Source: HB2-32-21 sp003448675 (GTDB taxonomy: Bacteria > Pseudomonadota > Gammaproteobacteria > Pseudomonadales > Porticoccaceae). From it: a stretch of 21,947 nucleotides of DNA. A model generated the notes under the pieces. It was not told the DNA's origin. It saw only the letters and a list, made by a program, of their open reading frames with translations, and did not search any database. Positions 1-6,292 of this stretch are shown here, piece by piece. Each line of letters opens with the position of its first letter. Position 1 is the first letter of the stretch. The stretch covers positions 1-21,947 of the forward strand of contig JBFHDK010000054.1 in the NCBI GenBank assembly GCA_041584755.1, in the 5' to 3' direction. A program made the position numbers and the translations under genes.

Positions 1-138
1 AAGTGCGGCGGCATGGACTCGTCCATGGTAGCCACGCTGAAAGAGCTGGAAGAAGAGAACCGTCGCCTAAAGAAGATGTATGCCGAGGAGTGGATTAAGG
101 CGGAGATCTGTAAGGAAGCCCTCGAGGGAATGCTATAA
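1..138 (+). CDS. IS3-family transposase orfA, C-terminal end (partial)
   Basis: The open frame from the window edge to TAA at 136-138 gives 45 residues with the typical end of an IS3 OrfA. It contains a leucine-zipper-like ELEEENRRLKKMYAE segment followed by KAEICKEAL. In this family OrfA is the DNA-binding helix-turn-helix protein and is made into the OrfAB transposase by programmed -1 frameshifting. Only the coiled-coil tail is visible, because the helix-turn-helix lies before the window. It is followed closely by the broken orfB, as expected for the family. Confidence 0.75.
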   Translation, partial: KCGGMDSSMVATLKELEEENRRLKKMYAEEWIKAEICKEALEGML

Positions 139-967
139 GGCCATCTCAACGGCGAGAGATGGCCCAACAAGCTGTGCAGCGGCACCGGCTGAGTATTCGC
201 CCGGCCTGTGAGACGCTGTACAGTAGTCAGAGTTTTTACCGATACCAGCCGATGCGGTGGAGCGAGAATGCCGAGATTGCCGACTGGCTGGTTCGCTTGA
301 CGCATAACCAGCCGCAACTGGGGCTTTGGGCTGTGCTTTTTGTACCTGCGCAACGTGAAAGGCTACCGCTGGAATCACAAGCGCGCGTATCGCATTTATC
401 GAGAGTTGGAGTTAAACCTGCGTATCAAACCAAAGAAGCGCCTGGTATGGGAGAAGCCAGAGGCGCTGACAGTGCCTGAGGCAATCAACCAAGCCTGGTC
501 GATGGACTTCATGCACGACAGCCTTAAGGGTGTGCGAGACTACCGGCTATTCAACGTGATCGATGACTTTAACCGGGAGGACTTGGGTATCGAAGTTGAT
601 CTCTCCTTGCCTGCTGAGCGTGTAATTCGCTCTTTGGAGCAGATCATCTAATGGCGAGGTAAGCCACGAGCTCTACGTTTTGACAATGGCCCAGAATACA
701 TCAGCGCTTCGCTATTAACCTAAGCACATAACCGGGATATCCGTATCGAACATATTCAGCCAGGGAATCCACAACAGAACGCCTACGTAGAGCGCTACAA
801 TCGTACCGTTCGCTATGACTGGCTGGGACAGTACCTATTACCTATTCAGTTCGATTGTCGAAGTGCAGGACTACGCAACATGCTGGCTTTGGACCTACAA
901 TCATGAACGGCCCAATATGGCCTTGAGAGGCATCACCCCAAAACAGAAGTTGGCCCGCGTGGCCTAG
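139..967 (+). pseudogene. IS3-family transposase orfB (DDE integrase), frameshifted and interrupted
   Basis: Pieces of one IS3 OrfB can be read by changing frame. The first piece, from about 159, runs from MAQQAVQRHRLSIRPAC to about 320. A second, in another frame, carries NVKGYRWNHKRAYRIYREL and WSMDFMHD and ends at TAA 649-651. The same frame goes on with WRGKPRALRFDNGPEYIS, a second stop near 720, then NAYVERYNRTVRYDWL. After a further frameshift near 840 it ends with NHERPNMALRGITPKQKLARVA and TAG at 965-967. The three catalytic acidic residues (D of MDF, D of FDNGP, E of YVERYN) are all still encoded. At least two frameshifts and two nonsense codons make an active product impossible, so the element is old. 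Confidence 0.88.
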
Positions 968-1007
968 GTTCTACTTCTGAGCACTGTTAAAAAAAGGGGG
1001 ATTACCA

Positions 1008-1264
1008 TTGCGGTCCAGGACGCTTACCGTGTCGCCACCGTCGAAGGGCTTGGAGGCGAATTTGCGGCCCGAGACTACCAACCTGTCCACCTCGTCCAGG
1101 GCCATGCCTCCGAGGCCTTTGCGGTGTTCAATGACCTGTGTGACGCGCCCGTCCGAGTCCAGGGCCAATACGCCGCCAAATACCACATCACTAAAAATAA
1201 GCGCTCATCGCTGATGCCATATGGGGCCTTCGATCAGTCCATATTCCTGGGTGAGTGACTTCAT
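1008..1264 (-). pseudogene. SMP-30/gluconolactonase-like protein, N-terminal fragment cut by the IS
   Basis: Read from an ATG at 1264, the minus strand gives MKSLTQEYGLIEGPIWHQR, a TGA at 1207-1205, then ALIFSDVVFGGVLALDSDGR and on to VLDRNG at the IS edge. The EGP.W start, FSD strand and GG(M)ALDE..L.V repeat are typical of the six-bladed SMP-30/gluconolactonase/LRE family, which hydrolyses lactones or related esters with a bound divalent metal. Only about 85 residues remain out of some 280-300 usual. The gene is therefore broken twice: by a nonsense codon at position 20 and by loss of its 3' part at the IS junction. The family call rests on motif recognition alone. Confidence 0.65.
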
Positions 1265-1451
1265 GCTCGGGTCATCTTTGTATCCGTTATCGGGTCTCGG
1301 GCAGTTGGGTTTCGCTCCCCAAGGGGGTTTAGAATGGCACATCAATTGCAGTAAATTTCGATAGTTAGATAGCGACTAAATCAAATCCGTAGACCGGACT
1401 TGCTGCTATAGTAAGCGCACTTCAAGGAGCAAAAAAAGGTGTTGGCGGCCC

Positions 1452-2906
1452 ATGCCTATTATTGACTGGAAAAATTACGATGCTGGTGAATTTTACGATG
1501 AGCTGATTAGGTCCTCGGGACGGGCTCGGGCGCCAGGTGGTCATCTTGCACGCTGGTTGCGCTCATTAAGCAATGAGCAGCTACAGGCTAGAAAAGTCGA
1601 GGCCGAACTTGCCATTATTGACAAGGGTGTCACTTTTACCGTGTACAGCGATGGTGAAAATATCGATCGCGCCTGGCCCTTCGATATTATTCCCAGAATC
1701 ATTTCGGTCAAAGAATGGCAGGGTGTGGAGGCTGGGCTGAAACAGCGTTTGAAGGCGCTAAATCTGTTTATCGATGACCTCTACCACGATCAAAAAATTG
1801 TCAAGGATGGGGTGGTGCCCGAATCCCTGGTGGCCGCGTCGAAGGGGTTTCGCAAGGAATGTAAAGGTATTAAACCCGCCCACGGGGTTTGGGCCCATAT
1901 TTGCGGCAGTGATTTGGTGCGAGACGACGCTGGCACGATATATGTGCTTGAGGACAATCTGCGTGTGCCTTCCGGGGTTTCGTACATGATCGAAAACCGG
2001 GAGGTGACTAAGCGGGTGATGCCTGAGTTATTTGAAAATTATTCGATACTTCCGGTCGATGATTATCCCGAACAGTTACTTCATATGCTCCAGTCCCTGG
2101 CGCCGGCAAAACGTTCGCGACCGGAAGTGGTGGTGCTGACGCCGGGCATTTATAACTCTGCCTATTTCGAGCATGCTTTTTTGGCGCGCAGCATGGGAGC
2201 TGAATTGGTCGAGGGCGCTGACCTGGTGGTCGAGCAGGACGATTGCGTCTATATGAAAACCATTCAGGGTCTGGCAAAGGTTGATGTCATTTACCGGCGC
2301 ATCGACGATTTGTTTCTTGACCCGGAAGTGTTTCATCCCGATTCAGTTCTGGGTGTGCCAGGTTTGATGCGAGCCTGGCGTAGTGGCAACGTGGCCCTGG
2401 CTAACGCACCGGGATGTGGCGTCGCCGATGACAAAGTTGTCTATTCCTATGTGCCAGATCTAATAAAATACTACCTGGGCGAGGATGCCTTGTTGCCTAA
2501 TGTGCCCACCTACCGATGCAATAACAAAGATGAGCGGGACTATGTGCTGGCCAATCTCGAATCCATGGTCGTTAAACCTGCTAATGAATCCGGTGGTTAC
2601 GGTATGCTGGTGGGGCCTCAATCGACAGCCAGGGAGCGTAATGCTTTCAGGAAGTTGGTACGTAGTCAGCCACGTAACTATATCGGCCAGCCGGCTCTGA
2701 AACTGTCCACTGCCCCAACCCTGTGTGATCACAGTCTGGAACCTAGGCATCTGGATCTGCGCCCCTTCGTTTTGCAAGGCAAGGATATTTTCGTCACCGC
2801 CGGCGGTCTGACCCGCGTGGCTATGAAAAAGGGTTCGCTGGTGGTGAATTCTTCTCAGGGCGGTGGTAGCAAGGACACCTGGATTATTGAAGAGGCGCCA
2901 AAATGA
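1452..2906 (+). CDS. Circularly permuted ATP-grasp type 2 protein (DUF404/DUF407)
   Basis: This 484-aa protein has the hallmarks of the circularly permuted ATP-grasp family. These are EDNLRVPSGVSYMIENR from E167, a VVKPANESGGYG lysine and glycine-rich nucleotide loop around K375-G384, RHLDLRPFVL, and a closing GGLTRVA...SSQGGGSKDTW segment. Its length is normal for the family. Such enzymes are predicted amidoligases that would use ATP to join an amino acid or amine to a carboxylate; no substrate is known. AAAGGTG about 10 bases upstream supports the ATG at 1452. A stronger AAGGAG at 1424-1429 lies too far away (22 bases). The stop overlaps the next start by 4 bp (ATGA), so it leads a co-translated operon with the alpha-E and metallopeptidase genes. 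Confidence 0.93.
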   Translation: MPIIDWKNYDAGEFYDELIRSSGRARAPGGHLARWLRSLSNEQLQARKVEAELAIIDKGVTFTVYSDGENIDRAWPFDIIPRIISVKEWQGVEAGLKQRLKALNLFIDDLYHDQKIVKDGVVPESLVAASKGFRKECKGIKPAHGVWAHICGSDLVRDDAGTIYVLEDNLRVPSGVSYMIENREVTKRVMPELFENYSILPVDDYPEQLLHMLQSLAPAKRSRPEVVVLTPGIYNSAYFEHAFLARSMGAELVEGADLVVEQDDCVYMKTIQGLAKVDVIYRRIDDLFLDPEVFHPDSVLGVPGLMRAWRSGNVALANAPGCGVADDKVVYSYVPDLIKYYLGEDALLPNVPTYRCNNKDERDYVLANLESMVVKPANESGGYGMLVGPQSTARERNAFRKLVRSQPRNYIGQPALKLSTAPTLCDHSLEPRHLDLRPFVLQGKDIFVTAGGLTRVAMKKGSLVVNSSQGGGSKDTWIIEEAPK

Positions 2907-3823
2907 TGCTTTCCAGAGTGGCCTGGCGGATTTACTGGATGGCGCGCTATATCGAGCGGGCGGAAAATACCGCGCGGCTGGTTAATACCTATCACTTCCT
3001 GTTGCTGGATTTGCCTCGGGGTACACCGGTCGGTTGGGAAACATTGCCGGTCATTGCCGGTGGTCATGACTTGTTCGTCGACCACTACCAGCGCCATGAT
3101 GAGCGTAATACCGTCAAGTTCTTGCTGGCTGACCGCTTTAACCCTTGCTCGCTGAGTAACTCAATCGCCTATGCCCGGGAAAATTGCCGCACATCCCGCG
3201 AGGTATTGCCCGAGCAGGTGTGGGAGCAAATCAACGAGCTCCATAACTATCTTAAGAATAAAATCGGTGAGGCCTTGCCGCGGCGGGGGCGTTTTGATGT
3301 GCTTACCGAGATTATCCAGCGCTGCCAGCAGCTGACGGGCCTGATGGCGGGTACCATGAGTCAGGACAGCGCCTATGATTTTCTGCGCATTGGGCGTAAT
3401 CTCGAGCGTGCCGATATGACCAGCCGTGTCATCGATATTGGTGCCATGCATCTGCACCGCGCCGGGGATGCTGAAACCGTGGATGTCCATGTCTGGACCA
3501 GCATGCTCCGGGCTCTCGACGCCTATCAGATGTATCGCAAGGACGTGCAACTAGCGGTTTCCTGGCGAGCGGCGGTGGTTTATCTGCTACAGAACGACAC
3601 ATTACCAAGAGCGATAGCCCATTGTCTGGATCGTGTTGAGGAGGGACTCGGGTGTTTGCCTGAACCTCAGCGTGGCCTGATGGCGGTACGTAAAGTCCGG
3701 CGGCAGCTTAACAACATCAACGTTGCCGGCCTGAGCGAGGAACAGCTGCACGAGGAAGTCGATTCGCTACAGGTAGGCCTGTCAGCCATTAACACGGCAA
3801 TCAGCAAAAGCTGGTTTGGTTAA
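2903..3823 (+). CDS. Alpha-E domain protein (DUF403)
   Basis: The 306-aa product is a single all-helical alpha-E domain. It starts with the signature LSRVAWRIYWMARYIERAENTARLV and has later helices such as FDFLRIGRNLERADMTSR-like motifs around residue 170, with conserved paired Arg/Glu residues. No signal peptide or membrane segment is visible. Alpha-E proteins are encoded almost always beside circularly permuted ATP-grasp genes and are thought to act with them in making or handling a peptide-like product; no enzymatic activity is established. The start overlaps the ATP-grasp stop as ATGA, which argues for translational coupling. ATG at 2903 or the adjacent ATG at 2906 could be used. Confidence 0.92.
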   Translation: MMLSRVAWRIYWMARYIERAENTARLVNTYHFLLLDLPRGTPVGWETLPVIAGGHDLFVDHYQRHDERNTVKFLLADRFNPCSLSNSIAYARENCRTSREVLPEQVWEQINELHNYLKNKIGEALPRRGRFDVLTEIIQRCQQLTGLMAGTMSQDSAYDFLRIGRNLERADMTSRVIDIGAMHLHRAGDAETVDVHVWTSMLRALDAYQMYRKDVQLAVSWRAAVVYLLQNDTLPRAIAHCLDRVEEGLGCLPEPQRGLMAVRKVRRQLNNINVAGLSEEQLHEEVDSLQVGLSAINTAISKSWFG

Positions 3824-3825
3824 CC

Positions 3826-4815
3826 ATGAAGAACCTCTATTGTCTGTGTGGCCAGGCGGTTTTTTTTGAAAACACACGTTGCCTGAATTGCCAGCGTGCC
3901 CTGGGTTATGACCCGCAACGGCGAGCCATGGTGGATTTGGATAACCCCCGCTACCGAGCATGCGCCAATTACCGGGATGCGGCTATCTGTAACTGGGTGG
4001 TGTCGGCTGACGATGGTGAGGCCCTATGCCGGTCGTGCCGGCTAACCCGCACCACCCCGAACTTGTCCGTGCCAGCTAACAAGGGGCGCTGGGCGATATT
4101 GGAGGCCGCCAAACGCCGTCTCATTTCTGGCTTCCTGTACTTTGATCTGCCTATCGATGCAGACCCCGCTGGGCAGCATCCGGCCCTGGCGTTTGATTTC
4201 CTGGAGGACAGGGGCAGCAACCCGCTGGTAGCGGAGGAATACATTCGTACCGGCTACGCCACGGGACGCATCACCATTAACGTGTCCGAGGCCAATCCGG
4301 TACAGCGGGAATATACGCGCTCATTAATGAATGAAGATTACCGCACACCCCTGGGCCACATGCGTCACGAAAGTGGCCATTATTTTTATGACCGACTGAT
4401 TCAGCAGGGGCCATGGCGATCGAGTTTCGAAGCCCTGTTTGGTGATCCGTGCCTTGATTATGAACAGGCCCTGGCCAACTATTACGCTGATCCTCCTCTC
4501 CTGGAGGCCAGTTCGGGGTATATCAGCCAATACGCCCAGGCTCATCCACTGGAAGATTGGGCGGAATGCTGGGCGCACTTTCTTCATATCAACGACGCGC
4601 TGGAAAGCGCTCGCGCCAGCCAGACGATAGTTTTCCAGGAAACACTGACTGAAATTCCCCATTGGGTGGATCAGTGGGTGCAGTTATCCGTTACCCTGAA
4701 CGAGCTGAATCACTGTATGGGCCACGCCGACGCCTATCCCTTTGTGTTGACGACGGGGGTGATAACGAAACTGGAGTTTATTCGCCAGGTGGTGGACCAG
4801 TTATCTCCCAATTGA
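3826..4815 (+). CDS. Zinc-ribbon putative metallopeptidase (COG4307-like, HESGH)
   Basis: The 329-aa protein begins with cysteine pairs C6/C8 and C19/C22, then C46, C55 and C68/C71, consistent with zinc ribbons. A peptidase-like core follows, with HESGH at 181-185 (an HExxH zinc site) and EDWAECWAH at 243-251, where E247 or a neighbour could be the third ligand. This pattern matches the putative zinc-binding metallopeptidases of COG4307. No signal peptide is present, so a cytoplasmic role is expected. The start is 2 bases after the alpha-E stop with no good ribosome binding site, which suggests coupling. A transglutaminase-like peptidase often partners ATP-grasp/alpha-E genes; here this metallopeptidase takes that place. 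Its last 38 bp overlap the convergent Anbu gene. Confidence 0.82.
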   Translation: MKNLYCLCGQAVFFENTRCLNCQRALGYDPQRRAMVDLDNPRYRACANYRDAAICNWVVSADDGEALCRSCRLTRTTPNLSVPANKGRWAILEAAKRRLISGFLYFDLPIDADPAGQHPALAFDFLEDRGSNPLVAEEYIRTGYATGRITINVSEANPVQREYTRSLMNEDYRTPLGHMRHESGHYFYDRLIQQGPWRSSFEALFGDPCLDYEQALANYYADPPLLEASSGYISQYAQAHPLEDWAECWAHFLHINDALESARASQTIVFQETLTEIPHWVDQWVQLSVTLNELNHCMGHADAYPFVLTTGVITKLEFIRQVVDQLSPN

Positions 4816-5533
4816 AACGGGGCAGGGCGTCAAATGCCTGGCGTATGTTTCTGGACCAGCTTTCCCGAATGTCGCGCAGATAGCTGTGGCCGTCGTCCAG
4901 GCGCAAATAGCGGTTAAACCGCAGGGAATCTCTTTCGTAAATCAGCACTTCGATGGGCGGCCCCACGGACACATTGCTTTGCATAGTGGAGTCCATCGAT
5001 ACCAGCGCGCAGCGGGTGGCGTCTTCAAGACTGGTGTCCGGTGTCAGTATCCGGTCAAGAATGGGCTTACCGTACTTGGTTTCACCGATTTGTAAAAACG
5101 GCGTGGCCAGTGACGTGGTGATGTGATTGCCTTCGGGATAGATAAGGTGGATGCCGGGTGCCTCGTCTTGGATCTGTCCACCGAGAATAAAGGATACCCG
5201 CGGACTAAAGCCCGCATTGAGACCCTCGCCGTCGGAAAAACGACTCTGTTGCTGCCGGCTGATCTCACCGATGTGATCAGCGACTTCGTCTAGATACCGG
5301 GCTTTGGCGATCTTGCAGTCGGGATTGTCCGCGAGTTCGTGACGAATTTCCGCCAATACAGCCTGCGTCGTGGCCAGATTCCCCGCACTGAGCAGGACGA
5401 ACTGGCGATCCCCTTCCAGGCCCAGGGTATGCATCTTGCCGTATTGGCTGACTTGGTCGGTACCGGCATTGGTACGTGAATCGGATACCAGTACCAGTCC
5501 GGCTTTTAGGGAAATACCCACGCAATAGGTCAT
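4778..5533 (-). CDS. Anbu proteasome-like peptidase (COG3484)
   Basis: The 251-aa product starts MTYCVGISLKAGLVLVSDSR and is a bacterial proteasome-homologue (Anbu) subunit, an Ntn-hydrolase fold. After removal of Met, the family's expected catalytic set is in place: Thr1, Asp17 in SDSRTNAG, and Lys32 in KMH. No propeptide precedes the threonine, as usual for Anbu. An SFILGGQ strand and a YPEGN turn follow in family order, and the length is typical. Anbu assembles into open rings; physiological substrates are unknown. It sits beside ATP-grasp/alpha-E genes in many genomes, as here, but on the opposite strand, so it must have its own promoter, which I could not locate. Only a weak GGAATG precedes the start. 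Confidence 0.92.
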   Translation of the reverse strand: MTYCVGISLKAGLVLVSDSRTNAGTDQVSQYGKMHTLGLEGDRQFVLLSAGNLATTQAVLAEIRHELADNPDCKIAKARYLDEVADHIGEISRQQQSRFSDGEGLNAGFSPRVSFILGGQIQDEAPGIHLIYPEGNHITTSLATPFLQIGETKYGKPILDRILTPDTSLEDATRCALVSMDSTMQSNVSVGPPIEVLIYERDSLRFNRYLRLDDGHSYLRDIRESWSRNIRQAFDALPRFNWEITGPPPGE

Positions 5534-5835
5534 AAAACATTCCAGATGCTGTCGGCCTGGAACAAACGTTGAAAGGCCGCGAAAGGGGGGGAATATTAGA
5601 CATTCGGGGGGAGATGATCAATCCAGCGCGTCGCCCGACTTTACGGTGTGGTGCAAAGACGAGACCGTGTGAAAGAATGATATCAATAACTGAAATGGTA
5701 GGGCTTAATCTCATTGAATGGGCTGCCCTTGTTGTGGACATAAACGTGGCAACGCCGAAAATTGTTCTATCCCCAAAAGGCTATCCGGTAGTGTCGCTTG
5801 GCTCACTGGCCATGGCGCCCTGGACCACACGATGA
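5534..5835. other. Gap upstream of the Anbu gene with no supported gene
   Basis: No reading frame here has a recognisable domain or a convincing ribosome binding site. An open plus-strand frame covers 5569-5835, but its translation is Arg-rich at the start and lacks a family signature. The minus-strand promoter of the Anbu gene should lie here, yet I see no clear -35/-10 pair. Part may be unrecognisable upstream sequence of the decayed thioredoxin-domain gene that follows. Confidence 0.4.
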
Positions 5836-6264
5836 GAAGACAATGTCGCTGCCGCCCGTTTTTTTGTATTTGCTGGTGTTCTGGTCAAGGAAGATAGCTA
5901 TAACGTTGCTGCCGAGCGTAGCATTCGAGCCGCGGCTTCGCCCGTGGCTTTGCGGCGGGAAGGACGTGTCACGGGAAACCGGCTCCTTGCGCTGGAAACC
6001 TTGACCGCGGGCTATGTTGAGTTTTCCTTGGTGGGCCAGCCTCGGCATCCCGCGACTCGTGCTTTGCTTAAAGCCGGACATGAGATCTATGAGCCGCGTA
6101 AACTGGTCCACCGGGAAGCGCCTGGCCGCTACCCCGTGCGTGACCGCCCAGCCATGTATATCTGCAATGACCAGCGCTGCAGTTTGCCGATTTACGAGCC
6201 TGCCGGGTTGAGCGGGAGGCAGCGAATTTCACCTACCGTTCTTCGCCTTCGGTTAAGCAATTGA
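5836..6264 (+). pseudogene. DUF255/YyaL-type thioredoxin-domain protein, C-terminal remnant
   Basis: From a stop at 5833-5835 to TGA 6262-6264 one frame reads as the last part of a DUF255 (YyaL/SPATA20-like) protein. It has DNVAAARFFVFAG, an AAERSIRAAASP helix, FSLVGQPRHPATRALL, and PAMYICNDQRCSLPI near the end. The last resembles the conserved C-terminal YVC...C..PV motif of that family. Full-length relatives have an N-terminal thioredoxin fold and a glycosidase-like helical barrel and exceed 600 residues, so about 80% is gone. No start codon occurs before GTG at 5944, in the middle of a conserved helix region. The neighbouring +1 frame just upstream (GPHDEK) may belong to the same gene after a frameshift. 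Confidence 0.6.
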
Positions 6265-6292
6265 CGAGGCAATGAGCGCCTGGCTCTAGACC

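Larger units (their letters stand above)
1..1007 (+). mobile_element. Decayed IS3-family insertion sequence, right-hand part
   Basis: The stretch holds the end of an IS3-type orfA, a broken orfB, and then a short tail closing with a run of A, GGGGG and ATTACCA at about 991-1007. Read inward, that end begins TGGTAATCCCCC, which fits an IS3-family terminal repeat. Directly after it the sequence changes to a minus-strand SMP-30-like reading frame, so 1007/1008 is the likely right boundary. The left end lies outside the window, so the paired terminal repeat and the target duplication cannot be checked. The element carries several disabling lesions and is almost certainly immobile without help in trans. 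The exact boundary base is inferred. Confidence 0.8.

Noticed and set aside
1407..1412. TATAGT as a -10 element for the ATP-grasp operon
   Set aside because: No acceptable -35 hexamer lies 16-18 bases upstream, so I do not list it as a promoter.
5277..5741. Minus-strand 154-aa open frame
   Set aside because: It overlaps the Anbu gene in another frame, has no family motif and reads as Arg/Pro/Ser-rich shadow sequence.
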